From assembly GCA_016928695.1 (NCBI GenBank), contig JAFGKF010000046.1, positions 1 to 34,929 of the forward strand: DNA of 34,929 nucleotides, given 5' to 3'. The notes beneath the pieces were generated by a model. The model was not told where the DNA came from. It did no database searches and saw only the letters and a program-made list of their open reading frames with translations. A program made the translations under genes and the position numbers. The stretch comes from Candidatus Sumerlaeota bacterium. Lineage in GTDB: Bacteria; Sumerlaeota; Sumerlaeia; JABWBI01. Shown one piece after another: positions 17,761 through 27,245 of this stretch (positions within the stretch are counted from its first letter, which is position 1; each line of letters starts with the position of its first letter).

Positions 17761-19772
17761 TCGGGAGGTCGTGCGCCAGCCCATGGCTGCTGTCCGCTCC
17801 CGGGGCTCTGCTGGCGCTGGCGCTGGCGCAGGGGATCGCCGCCCAGAATCACCGCGATCTGCGCCGGGTCGAGCCCCAGCCGTTCGCCGTGACCGACTGG
17901 GGGGGTGAGCTGGGCTTCGAGTTCATCTGGCGGCGGGAGGAGCAGACGTCGGACCGGGGCAATGATTTCTCCCGCGAGCTCCGGCGCTTCGAGGAGTGCA
18001 TCGAGCTGACCGCCGAGGGATTCGTCTATCACCCGCTCTTCATCGAGTACGACGCGCTGGTGCGGTTCGGACTGCTGCAGCACCGCTTCGAGGCGGACCC
18101 GGGCGACAGCGGATCGGACAATCTCTTTCTCAACGAGTACGACATCACCGTGCGCGTGCTCCAGGAGAAGCCGGTGAGCCTCCGGGTGCGCTCGCAGCGC
18201 CGCGACGACGTGGTGCGCGACCTGTTCAGCGACGTGATCGAGTTCGAGGAGATGTCCCACGGCATCGATGTGATCTTCACCAACTCGCTCATCCCCTCGC
18301 GCCTGAGCCTGACACACCGAGACTATGAGCAGCGGGGTTTCTCGTCGGACTCCGACTCCACGCTGGACACGGTGGAGTGGGTCTCGCACCTGCTGCCCGC
18401 ATCGCGTGCGCCGACCGACTTCCACTGGCTCCACCGCGACTACGGGGAGGACTTCACGGGCCGCAACAGCGGGATCACTCTGCGGCGGAGGACCGATCTG
18501 ACGAGCCACGACCTCAGCGCCACGAATGTCTGGCGCATCGACCGCGACGGGCGCCTGCGACTGACGACCTCGGGGCGGTTCTACGACCAGACGGGCTCGA
18601 CCGAGGTGCGTCAGTGGCGCGCCAGCGAGCGCCTGGACTATGAGATCACACCCCGTCTCGACAGCCACCTGAGCTACGCCTACGACCAGGTCGAGACCGA
18701 GGCCCAGACCACCCGGACACACCGCGCCCGGGCGGGGCTCCACCACCGCCTGTACGAGAGCCTCGACACCTTCGCGGAGGCCCGCTGGCGCAACACGTCG
18801 TTCGGCGGGGGGGATGATGAGACCTCGGTGGGGGGCGGCATCCGATTCGCCTATCGCAAGCGGACGCCGCGGGGCCTGCTGTCGGCGGGCTACAGCTTCG
18901 ACGTCGACCGGATCGACCGCGGCGCGGGGGGCACGAACCGCTCGGTGACGGATGAGCAGGTCGTGCTCCTCGACGGTGTGATCACGTTTCTCGAGCGCTC
19001 AGACATCCTGATCAACTCGATCGTCGTCTCCGACGTCACGGGCCTGATCGTCTATGTGCGCGACCTGGACTATCGCATCATCCCCGTGGGCGATCGCTTT
19101 CAGATCGAGCGGATCTTCGGCGGCGCGATCGCCAACGGCGAGCTGGTGCTGGTCGACTACACCTATTTCCAACCCGTGGACGTCGCCTACGTTCAGATCG
19201 CGCAGTCGTTCAATGTCCGCCACGACTGGCAGCGGGGGCTCCTGGAGGGCCTGGCGCTCCAATACCGCCTCGCGGACCTGCGCAGCTCGGGTGACACGGG
19301 GGGAATCGATCTGCTCGAGTTCACAAGCCACACCTTCGGGATGAACTATCGCTGGCGCTGGCTGGAGTGGATCGAGGAGGTCGAGATCTTCGACGCGAAC
19401 ATCTCCCCGCGTAATTCGCTGCGCAGCGCCCTCCACGCCCACTTCAGCCCCTGGCACCGGACCCGGGCGCGGGCGGGCATCGAGTATCTGATCATCGACT
19501 TCACCGACTCGGGGGAGGAGGACACCGATCTCCTGACGCTGAGCACCGACCTCCGCACGCAGCTCGGGCGCCGCACCGAGTGGGAGATCGAGGCGCTCTA
19601 CCGGGTGGAGCGTGGCCGCAACGACGAGGACAACTTCGGTGTCGCGAGCACCCTCCGCTGGGCCTGGCGACGCCTCACCGCCGAGGTCGGATTCCGCTGG
19701 GAGATCCGCGACCGCTCTGGCACGGAGCGTGATGACATCATAGCCTTTGTGGCGGTGACCCGTGAGCTCTGA
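17757..19772 (+). CDS. Outer-membrane beta-barrel protein, candidate porin of a porin-cytochrome conduit
   Basis: Signal-like N-terminus (LLALALAQGIAAQ), then many amphipathic beta-strand segments rich in alternating aromatic and charged residues (for example LDYEITPRLDSHLSYAYDQVE, LRWAWRRLTAEVGFRWEIRDRS); no heme motif; flanked by cytochromes. GTG start. Confidence 0.75.
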   Translation: MIGRSCASPWLLSAPGALLALALAQGIAAQNHRDLRRVEPQPFAVTDWGGELGFEFIWRREEQTSDRGNDFSRELRRFEECIELTAEGFVYHPLFIEYDALVRFGLLQHRFEADPGDSGSDNLFLNEYDITVRVLQEKPVSLRVRSQRRDDVVRDLFSDVIEFEEMSHGIDVIFTNSLIPSRLSLTHRDYEQRGFSSDSDSTLDTVEWVSHLLPASRAPTDFHWLHRDYGEDFTGRNSGITLRRRTDLTSHDLSATNVWRIDRDGRLRLTTSGRFYDQTGSTEVRQWRASERLDYEITPRLDSHLSYAYDQVETEAQTTRTHRARAGLHHRLYESLDTFAEARWRNTSFGGGDDETSVGGGIRFAYRKRTPRGLLSAGYSFDVDRIDRGAGGTNRSVTDEQVVLLDGVITFLERSDILINSIVVSDVTGLIVYVRDLDYRIIPVGDRFQIERIFGGAIANGELVLVDYTYFQPVDVAYVQIAQSFNVRHDWQRGLLEGLALQYRLADLRSSGDTGGIDLLEFTSHTFGMNYRWRWLEWIEEVEIFDANISPRNSLRSALHAHFSPWHRTRARAGIEYLIIDFTDSGEEDTDLLTLSTDLRTQLGRRTEWEIEALYRVERGRNDEDNFGVASTLRWAWRRLTAEVGFRWEIRDRSGTERDDIIAFVAVTREL

Positions 19773-20838
19773 GCCCAGACCCCGCCGCCGGTGGACCCGG
19801 GCACTCGGGGTGAGCCTCGCCCTGGCCCTCGCCCTGTCGCTCAGCATGTGCGCCCGCCGTGGCCCGTCGGGCCCGAGAGCGGACGCGTCCCTCGACATGG
19901 TCTGGCCCGCGCCGCCCGAGCCCCCACGCGTGCGCCTGCTGCAGATTGTCGAGTCCCCCCAGGACCTGATCGCCGGTGGGGGGCTCTGGGCAGGGCTCCA
20001 GTCGATCGTGGCTGGCGAGCCGACCGAGCGCCTGGCCACGCCGAGCGCCCTGGCGGTGAATGAGTCTCTCGGTCTGGTGGTGGCGGATCCCGGTGTGCCG
20101 GGCGTGCACATCTTCGACTGGGTGAGGGACGAGTATCACCTGGTCCAGGGTGATGACGAGCACCCCCTCGTCTCCCCCGTGGGCGTGGCGATCACACCCG
20201 ACGGCGTGATCTGCGTGAGCGACTCCGCCCGCGGGGCCATCGTGCTGATCTCGGCGGACGGCGAAATCACCGGTGAGATCACCGACCCCGGCCGGCTTCT
20301 CCGGCCCGCCGGCCTCGCCTTCGATCCCGAGAGCCGGGAGCTGATCGTCGTCGACGTTCTCGCGCACGGCCTGAAGCGCTACACACTAGGCGGTGTGATG
20401 ACGCTGTCGTGCGGTGGCCAGGGGATCGAGCCGGGGCAGTTCAACTTCCCAACCCATCTCTTCCGAATGGCGGACGGTCGACTCGTGGTGACCGACTCGC
20501 TCAACTTCCGCCTCCAGGTGCTCAGCTCCACGGGACAGCCCCTGGCGATGATCGGCAGGCTGGGTGATGCCCCCGGCTGCCTGGCGCGGCCGAAGGGTGT
20601 GGTGGCCGACAGCGAGGGCAACATCTGGGTCGTCGACGCCCAGTTCGAGAACATCCAGGTCTTCGATCCGGTGGGACAGCTCTTGCTTCACTTCGGCGGT
20701 GCGGGTCAGGCGCCTGGCCAATTCTGGCTCCCGGCGGGGCTCGCGATGGATGGTGAGAACCGCCTCTTCGTCGCCGACACGCACAACCGCCGCGTTCAGA
20801 TCTTCCAGTGCATGCCTGGACCCGAGGTGATGCCATGA
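19762..20838 (+). CDS. NHL-repeat beta-propeller protein
   Basis: PSALAVNESLGLVVADPGVPGVHIFDW, GQFNFPTHLFRMADGRLVVTDSLNFRLQVL, ARPKGVVADSEGNIWVVDAQFENIQVFD, GQFWLPAGLAMDGENRLFVADTHNRRVQIF. GTG start inside the preceding gene. Confidence 0.87.
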   Translation: MSSEPRPRRRWTRALGVSLALALALSLSMCARRGPSGPRADASLDMVWPAPPEPPRVRLLQIVESPQDLIAGGGLWAGLQSIVAGEPTERLATPSALAVNESLGLVVADPGVPGVHIFDWVRDEYHLVQGDDEHPLVSPVGVAITPDGVICVSDSARGAIVLISADGEITGEITDPGRLLRPAGLAFDPESRELIVVDVLAHGLKRYTLGGVMTLSCGGQGIEPGQFNFPTHLFRMADGRLVVTDSLNFRLQVLSSTGQPLAMIGRLGDAPGCLARPKGVVADSEGNIWVVDAQFENIQVFDPVGQLLLHFGGAGQAPGQFWLPAGLAMDGENRLFVADTHNRRVQIFQCMPGPEVMP

Positions 20839-22517
20839 GAGTCGACGTGAGACCCCACTGGTCCCCGCTGATGGTGACGGCAATCACTCTGCTCGCGGCC
20901 CTCCCCTCCGCGTGGGCGGGGCTGAGCGTTGTCGACTCGCCCCACAACCTCTCGGTGACGGGGCCGGGGCCCATCCACGCGATCAGCGAGGATCGGATCT
21001 GCATCTTCTGCCACACACCGCACGGCAGCCGCACCTCGGCGCCGCTCTGGAACCGGAACGACTCGACCGCCTCGTACCAGCCCTATGAGAGCTCGTCGCT
21101 CGACGCCGCCCCGGGGCAGCCGACGGGCACCTCGAAGCTCTGCCTCTCCTGCCACGACGGAACCATCGCGCTCGGTCAGCTGGTCTCGACGTTTCAGGTG
21201 ATCCCCATGACGGGCGGCGTCACCACACTGCCGCCGGGCCACGGGCTGATCGGAACGGATCTGCGCGACGATCACCCGATCTCGTTCGTGCCCGTCCTCG
21301 GCAATCCCGAGCTGGCGCCGCCCTCGGCCTGGGGCGAGGCCCTGAGGCTCGACGCCCTCGGGGAGTTCCAGTGCACGACGTGCCACGATCCCCACGACAA
21401 CGTCTACGGCGACTTCCTCACGATGGACAACACGGACGGGGCGATGTGTCTGGTCTGCCACACTCTGACCGGCTGGCCCAGCGCCTCGCACGCCGACGCT
21501 CGCCTCAGCGCGGTGGTGCTGCCCCAGCACATCGGTCCCATCCCCGGTGGGTGCGCCGTCTGCCACGTCCCCCACGGGGCAGGCTTCCCCCCGCTGCTGC
21601 GCGGAGCGTCCGCGGACGAGGCGGTCTGCCTCGCCTGCCACAGCGGCAATGACCCGAGCGCCCCCAACATCGCCGCGGCGCTGCGTCTGCCATCGGGGCA
21701 CTTCGTCGACCGCCACCGCGGGGAGCACCGCGCGGACGAGTCGCCGAGCGAGGCGGCGACCCACGCCACGTGCGTCGACTGCCACAATCCCCACCGCTCG
21801 ATGAATCGGCCGTCGCGCGACGCACTGGTGATCAGCGGTGCCCTGGAGGGCGTGCGCGGTGTGACGCTCTCCGGCATCGAGGTGGACGAGGTGCAGTTCG
21901 AGTATGAGCTCTGCCTGCGATGCCACAGCGGGCGCCAGGCCGAGCCGTGGGGCTTCCCCGTGCGGCGTCAGCTCGAGCAGTTCGACCTCGCCCGCGAGAT
22001 CGATCCCGGCAATCCGTCGTTCCATCCCATCGCTGCGCCGGGCCAGAATCCCGACGTCCCGAGCCTCCTCCCGCCGCTGACGGAGGGGAGCCAGATCCAG
22101 TGCACGGACTGCCACAGCGGAGGGCAGAGCGGTGTGGCGGGACCTCACGGATCGATGCACGACGGACTCCTGGCCGGGGAGAACCAGACGGGCACGGGGG
22201 TGAGCGAGAGCCCGCGCGCGTATGAGCTCTGCTATCAGTGCCACAGCCGCTCGAGCATCCTCGCCGACCAGAGCTTCCCCGAGCACCGGCTTCACATCGT
22301 CGAGGCGCAGGCGACGTGCTCGGCCTGCCACGATCCCCACGGTGTCAGTCTCACCCAGGGCGACCCGATGAATCACACGCACCTGATCAACTTCGACATC
22401 TCCGTTGTCGACCCCGATCCCACGTCGGGGCGCAGGGAGTTCGTCGACATGGGAACGCAGGCGGGCACCTGTTATCTCACCTGCCACGGGCGCGTCCACG
22501 GGCCGGAGGGGTACTGA
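20835..22517 (+). CDS. Secreted 12-heme c-type cytochrome (11 CXXCH + 1 CXXXCH) with OmcE-like N-terminal domain
   Basis: CIFCHTPHGSRTSAPLWN...LCLSCHDGTIAL...DDHPISFVP...CTTCHDPH...CLVCH, then CAVCH, CLACH, CVDCH, CLRCH, CTDCH, CYQCH, CSACH, CYLTCH. Confidence 0.92.
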   Translation: MRVDVRPHWSPLMVTAITLLAALPSAWAGLSVVDSPHNLSVTGPGPIHAISEDRICIFCHTPHGSRTSAPLWNRNDSTASYQPYESSSLDAAPGQPTGTSKLCLSCHDGTIALGQLVSTFQVIPMTGGVTTLPPGHGLIGTDLRDDHPISFVPVLGNPELAPPSAWGEALRLDALGEFQCTTCHDPHDNVYGDFLTMDNTDGAMCLVCHTLTGWPSASHADARLSAVVLPQHIGPIPGGCAVCHVPHGAGFPPLLRGASADEAVCLACHSGNDPSAPNIAAALRLPSGHFVDRHRGEHRADESPSEAATHATCVDCHNPHRSMNRPSRDALVISGALEGVRGVTLSGIEVDEVQFEYELCLRCHSGRQAEPWGFPVRRQLEQFDLAREIDPGNPSFHPIAAPGQNPDVPSLLPPLTEGSQIQCTDCHSGGQSGVAGPHGSMHDGLLAGENQTGTGVSESPRAYELCYQCHSRSSILADQSFPEHRLHIVEAQATCSACHDPHGVSLTQGDPMNHTHLINFDISVVDPDPTSGRREFVDMGTQAGTCYLTCHGRVHGPEGY

Positions 22518-23422
22518 TGCGCCGCGGCCTCTGGATCATCGCCGCCGTGTTCGCTCTCACCGTGGGGGAGGTGTGCGCCGCCGTTCCCCTTGTGGGGTGC
22601 GAGCCCGCCGGTGTGCTCGAGCCCTCCGGCGATCTCGCGCTCGTCATGCCCAGCGCCGCGATGGAGATGGCCGATGGCCGATGGGCCATTCTCGATGGCG
22701 TCAGCGACCGCATTGTGTTCACCGACGCCGAGGGGCATGGGCTCTCGAGCATCGGTGAGAGTGTTCTCAGCTCGCCACTCGGGCTGACGCTGGATGACGA
22801 GGATCTCCTCTGGGTGGCCGACAGCGGCAATCGCCGCGTCGTCGCGCTGACCCCGGAGGGGGATCTGGTCGGGGACTATCCCCGCCCCGATGATCCCGCG
22901 TTCGACCCCGTGGATCTGGCATTCGATCGCGATGGCTCGACGCTCCTCGTCGTGGACAACGACGGGCACCGCGTCGTGAGCCTCGACACGGAGACCGGCC
23001 AGTGGGGGGAGGTCTGGGGAGAGTACGGCGAGGGATTCGACCAGTTCAATCACCCCTTCTCCATCGACGTCTCCGCCACGGGGCGGCGTGCGGTGGTCGA
23101 CGTTCTCAACAGCCGCCTGATGATCCGCGACCCGTCGTTCGACTTCACCTTCGAGATCCGCGACTGGGGCGTCGACGCGGGGCAGCTCTATCGCCCGAAG
23201 GGCGTGGCGATCGACAGTGGGGGTCGGATCTTCGTCTCGGACAGTGTGCTGGGTGTCGTCCAGGTCTTCGATGCCGGCGGTCTCCTGGTCGGCGTCCTGG
23301 CCGACGGCGATGAGGTGCGTCACCTGCGCACGCCCACGCGCCTCAGCCTCGGCCGGCAGGGGCGGCTCGCGGTCGTCGAGATGCGCGCCAATCGCATCTC
23401 GCTCTGGGATGTGGAGCCATGA
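22517..23422 (+). CDS. Secreted NHL-repeat beta-propeller protein
   Basis: Signal peptide; SPLGLTLDDEDLLWVADSGNRRVVAL, GVDAGQLYRPKGVAIDSGGRIFVSDSVLGVVQVFD; start overlaps the preceding stop by 1 nt. Confidence 0.85.
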   Translation: MRRGLWIIAAVFALTVGEVCAAVPLVGCEPAGVLEPSGDLALVMPSAAMEMADGRWAILDGVSDRIVFTDAEGHGLSSIGESVLSSPLGLTLDDEDLLWVADSGNRRVVALTPEGDLVGDYPRPDDPAFDPVDLAFDRDGSTLLVVDNDGHRVVSLDTETGQWGEVWGEYGEGFDQFNHPFSIDVSATGRRAVVDVLNSRLMIRDPSFDFTFEIRDWGVDAGQLYRPKGVAIDSGGRIFVSDSVLGVVQVFDAGGLLVGVLADGDEVRHLRTPTRLSLGRQGRLAVVEMRANRISLWDVEP

Positions 23423-26091
23423 GGCGAGGGGCGCTCATCTCCGCTCTTCTCCTGGCGACCGTGGCCGGTCTGCCGGGCCAGACGGCGGACTCCTCCCGTG
23501 AGTGCGCGATCTGCCACATCACGTGGATGTCGACCTTCCTCGACGAGCAGCGCGACGCCGATCTGATGGCGATGCCCGAGGGCCCGATGGTCAACGACGA
23601 GGACATGTGCTTCTCGTGCCACGACGGCTCCATCGACGATGCGCGCGAGCTCGTCTTCCTGGAGCATGGCCACCGGACGGGCATCACCCCGGATGACGGG
23701 ATGACTGTTCCCCGGGAGCTGCCCCTCGATTCGCAGGGTCAGATCCTGTGCGCCACATGCCACACCGCCCACCGCGTCGATCCCCACTCGGCGGACGATC
23801 GCATCTCCTTCTTCCTGCGCATGCCCAATCCCAACTCCGAGCTCTGCATGGCCTGCCACGGGGAGAACGCGGAGCACGCGGGCGCGCGCAACCACCCCAT
23901 CGGCGTCGATGTGGAGGGGGACTGGCCCCCGGAGCTCACCGAAGCCCTCGGCATGCGCGGCCGCGATCACGATGTGACCTGCCAGTCGTGTCACGCACCC
24001 CATGGCTCGGGGCTGAGCGATCTCCTCGTGATGCCGGTGGGGCAGAGTGAGCTCTGCACCACCTGCCACAGCGGGCACCTCGCCGCGGGTGCGGGCGAGT
24101 GGCCCCCGAGCCACCCGGTCAACCTGATCCCTGAGGAGGGGACGGACATCCGCCGCCTCGTCGAGCACGGCGGCCGCCTGGGTGAGGGGGGACGCGTCGT
24201 CTGTCTCTCGTGCCACAGCACGCACCGGGGAGTGGCCGACGGTGGCGTTCTCGTGATGGACAATCGCGACGACGCGCTCTGCCTGCTCTGCCACGATGAG
24301 ATGACGAGCCTCGGTCACACGCCCCATGCGTTGGCCTCGACTGCCTCTGAGCTCTCGAATGTCCAGGGACGTCCCGCGGCCAGCGCGGGGAGCTGCTCGG
24401 GTTGCCATCTGCCCCACGGGGCGATGGGTCCGATGCTCTGGGCGCGGGAGCCCGAGCCGGGCGCGAGGGGGCAGGCGGCACTGTGTCTCTCATGCCACAG
24501 TGGAGCCCACGGTGACGACATTCCTTCACTGACGAATGTCAATCACCCGCGCGACATCGCTCTGCCCGCGGGCATGGGCAGTGGCTCACTGCCGCTCTTC
24601 GGCGCCGACCTGCATCCGAGCACTGAGGGGAACCTGGTCTGCTCGACGTGTCACCTGATCCACGATCTCCGCGAGGGCGCGGCGATCTCGCAGGGCGCGG
24701 AGGCCACTCTCCGCCTGGACAATGCCGGTGATCAGCTCTGCCGGCAGTGTCACGGGGCGGAGTGGGACACGGTGAGCGGCGGCCACCACGACCTGACCGC
24801 GATGCAGGGGCAGGGGCTCTGCTCGCAGTGTCACACGGTTCACCGAGGATTCGGCCCCCACATCTGGTCGCGACCTCTCGGCGCGGGTGATGCCCCGGCC
24901 GAGCAGCTCTGCGGCTCCTGCCACGGCGATCCTCACATGGCGGAGGCCTCGCCGCCGTCGAATCATCTCCATCCCGTGGCCGGGGGATCGCCCGCGATGG
25001 GCGAGGGCTCCGTCGTCCCGCTCTTCAACCGCGCGTCGGCTCAGCGAGATGCTGAGGGGGCGATGACCTGCCTCTCCTGCCACGATGCTCACCATCTGCC
25101 GCGCGATGCGACGGAGGCGACGCGGCTCTCCACGCGCGGGGAGTCGCCGCTCTGCCGGTCCTGTCACTCCGAGGCGGCGGCGCTGCGCGAGAGCGCTCAC
25201 GGCAGGGTCGCCTTGCAGATGGGCGACACCTGCGGCGCCTGTCACCGTTTCATCGACGAGGATGGGAGCGGCGTGCGATTCGGCACGGCTGGCGCGATCG
25301 CCGAGTCGGGCGACGCTCTCAACTCGCTCTGCCTGACCTGCCACGCCTCGGGGCATCGCATGCTCGATGCGCATCCGCTCGCCGAGGCCTTGGACCTGGA
25401 GGTTCAGCCCGCGCATCTGCCGCTCTTCGACGCCACCGGGGAGCGCAGCGACGAGGGCCACATGACCTGCGCGACCTGCCACGAGCCCCACGGCTTCCAT
25501 GCGGAGGGCGATCTGCTCCGCCCCGCCGAGGGCGACGACCCCGCGCTGTGCACCGACTGCCACCGTGCTCAGCGGTCGGTCGCGGGGACGGATCACGATC
25601 TCCGCATCACGGCCCCCGGGACCGAGAACCAGTGGGGCCAGCGGGCGGAGGACGGCACGGTGTGCAGCGCATGCCACACCGCTCACCCCCGCGAGCCGAT
25701 GCCGCTGCTGTGGGGAGGTCCACTGGGCGAGGGCGCGGACTTCGTCTCGCGCACCTGCACGGGGTGCCACCGCGAAGGCGGGGCCGCGCGCCCCGTCCCC
25801 CATGCGACACCGAGGCATCCGGAGACGGCCGTGGCCTTCTGGCTGGAGGGCGGGGCCTCGGGCGACGGGGCCATCACCTGCGCCACCTGCCACGATGCGC
25901 ATCACTGGGGGGCGGAGCCACCAGGTGTTGACAGTGAGGGGGATCTTCTGACCAGCTTCCTGCGGCGAGGTGTGGCGGCCCAGATCTGCTCCCAGTGCCA
26001 CGGGCGCGAGGCGATGGTCCGGCACTTGCTCTTCCACCGGGGGCAGAGATGGGGACAGTCGGCTCTCGTCCCCCGGGAGACTGACCAGTGA
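23419..26091 (+). CDS. Secreted 24-heme c-type cytochrome
   Basis: 24 CXXCH motifs counted from CAICH to CSQCH; signal peptide MRRGALISALLLATVAGLPGQ. Confidence 0.95.
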   Translation: MRRGALISALLLATVAGLPGQTADSSRECAICHITWMSTFLDEQRDADLMAMPEGPMVNDEDMCFSCHDGSIDDARELVFLEHGHRTGITPDDGMTVPRELPLDSQGQILCATCHTAHRVDPHSADDRISFFLRMPNPNSELCMACHGENAEHAGARNHPIGVDVEGDWPPELTEALGMRGRDHDVTCQSCHAPHGSGLSDLLVMPVGQSELCTTCHSGHLAAGAGEWPPSHPVNLIPEEGTDIRRLVEHGGRLGEGGRVVCLSCHSTHRGVADGGVLVMDNRDDALCLLCHDEMTSLGHTPHALASTASELSNVQGRPAASAGSCSGCHLPHGAMGPMLWAREPEPGARGQAALCLSCHSGAHGDDIPSLTNVNHPRDIALPAGMGSGSLPLFGADLHPSTEGNLVCSTCHLIHDLREGAAISQGAEATLRLDNAGDQLCRQCHGAEWDTVSGGHHDLTAMQGQGLCSQCHTVHRGFGPHIWSRPLGAGDAPAEQLCGSCHGDPHMAEASPPSNHLHPVAGGSPAMGEGSVVPLFNRASAQRDAEGAMTCLSCHDAHHLPRDATEATRLSTRGESPLCRSCHSEAAALRESAHGRVALQMGDTCGACHRFIDEDGSGVRFGTAGAIAESGDALNSLCLTCHASGHRMLDAHPLAEALDLEVQPAHLPLFDATGERSDEGHMTCATCHEPHGFHAEGDLLRPAEGDDPALCTDCHRAQRSVAGTDHDLRITAPGTENQWGQRAEDGTVCSACHTAHPREPMPLLWGGPLGEGADFVSRTCTGCHREGGAARPVPHATPRHPETAVAFWLEGGASGDGAITCATCHDAHHWGAEPPGVDSEGDLLTSFLRRGVAAQICSQCHGREAMVRHLLFHRGQRWGQSALVPRETDQ

Positions 26092-27245
26092 GAGGGCGAA
26101 TGCGAGCAGCCTTGGCAGCGGCGGTGGCCTCCCTGGTGGCCGTCTCCGCTCTCGCCGAGCTCGACGATGAGTCGTGCCTCCTCTGTCATCAGTACGACGG
26201 TCTCGCCTTCAGCGGGGCCGAGGGCGAGCCCATTCACCACTTCGAGGTCGACCCCGATCTCTGGCTCCAGAGCGTCCACGGGGGCGTCGCCTGCCGCGAC
26301 TGCCACCGCGACGTGCAGGAGCTTCCCCACGGAGCCGTGGAGCGGGTCAACTGCGCGGTGACCTGCCACGTGCTGGATCCCTCGACGAACCGCCCCTTCA
26401 CGCACGCCCCTGAGATCGGCCGCTTCGAGTCGAGCGTTCACGGCGCGGGGCGGGCGGATGATCCGTATCCCGAGGATCGCCCCACGTGTCTCGACTGCCA
26501 TCAGAACCGCCTCTTCGCGGCGCATGAGGGGGCGTGGGGCGCCACCGATCAGCTCGTCCAGGAGACGCTCGTCCGATGCCGCGGGTGCCACCAGGATCCC
26601 GCATGGAGCGAGTACGTTCTCTCCCACGTGATGCACCGCATGCGTCGCCGCCGTCCCCCCGAGGAGGTGGTTCAGCTCTGCACCTCCTGCCATGAGGACG
26701 TCGAGCGCATGGCGCGCCACGGTCTCGTCCCGATGTGGGACTTCCGCGACTCCTTCCACTGGCGGATGATTCTGCTCGGCGATCCCGACGCGCCCGACTG
26801 CCTCTCGTGCCATGTGCCCGTCGGCTACTCGGCCCACGAGATCCACCACCGCGACGATCTGCGCTCGGCCATCAACGTCGAGAATCTGCGGGCGACGTGC
26901 AGCAACCCCGGCGGCGCGCAGCGGTGCCACACCGGTGCGACGCAGGCGTTCGCCGAGGCGCGCATCCACTTCTCGGATCGCCGCGCCTTCGAGATCATGC
27001 AGGACGAGTCGCTCGATCCGGATGTCCGCGCGCTTCTCGCTCAGCGCATCGAGAACCAGGAGGCCTTCATGCGCGCCGACGAGTTCCGGTTCTGGATCCT
27101 GGGGCTGATCAGCCTCCTCTACAAGGTGATGATCGGCGCCGTCATCGGCGGGATGATGGTCCACCAGATCCTCGACTTCATCGCCCAGCTGCGTCTGCGC
27201 AGGCGAAAGGCCCGCGCGCGGGTCGGTGTGGGAGGTGACGCCTGA
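26088..27245 (+). CDS. Multiheme cytochrome c with C-terminal TM helix (6 CXXCH + CXXXCH + CX8CH)
   Basis: CLLCH, CRDCH, CAVTCH, CLDCH, CRGCH, CTSCH, CLSCH, CSNPGGAQRCH; C-terminal FWILGLISLLYKVMIGAVIGGMMVHQILDFIAQ. GTG at 26088 or ATG at 26100. Confidence 0.9.
   Translation: MRGRMRAALAAAVASLVAVSALAELDDESCLLCHQYDGLAFSGAEGEPIHHFEVDPDLWLQSVHGGVACRDCHRDVQELPHGAVERVNCAVTCHVLDPSTNRPFTHAPEIGRFESSVHGAGRADDPYPEDRPTCLDCHQNRLFAAHEGAWGATDQLVQETLVRCRGCHQDPAWSEYVLSHVMHRMRRRRPPEEVVQLCTSCHEDVERMARHGLVPMWDFRDSFHWRMILLGDPDAPDCLSCHVPVGYSAHEIHHRDDLRSAINVENLRATCSNPGGAQRCHTGATQAFAEARIHFSDRRAFEIMQDESLDPDVRALLAQRIENQEAFMRADEFRFWILGLISLLYKVMIGAVIGGMMVHQILDFIAQLRLRRRKARARVGVGGDA

Noticed and set aside
24586-26037. 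Long minus-strand ORF (483 aa) opposite the 24-heme gene, and similar mirror ORFs (e.g. 4228-5814 -, 9393-11168 +, 6534-7988 +, 13202-14755 -, 17691-18746 -)
   Set aside because: Antisense frames stay open because of high GC and third-position bias. Translations are low-complexity R/A/G/H-rich with no recognisable domains, while the opposite strand encodes clear families.
23419-26091. Regularly recurring TGCCAC/TGTCAC words resembling a repeat array or CRISPR
   Set aside because: They are the codons for Cys-His of CXXCH heme motifs inside a reading frame; spacing is irregular and there are no conserved direct repeats or spacers.
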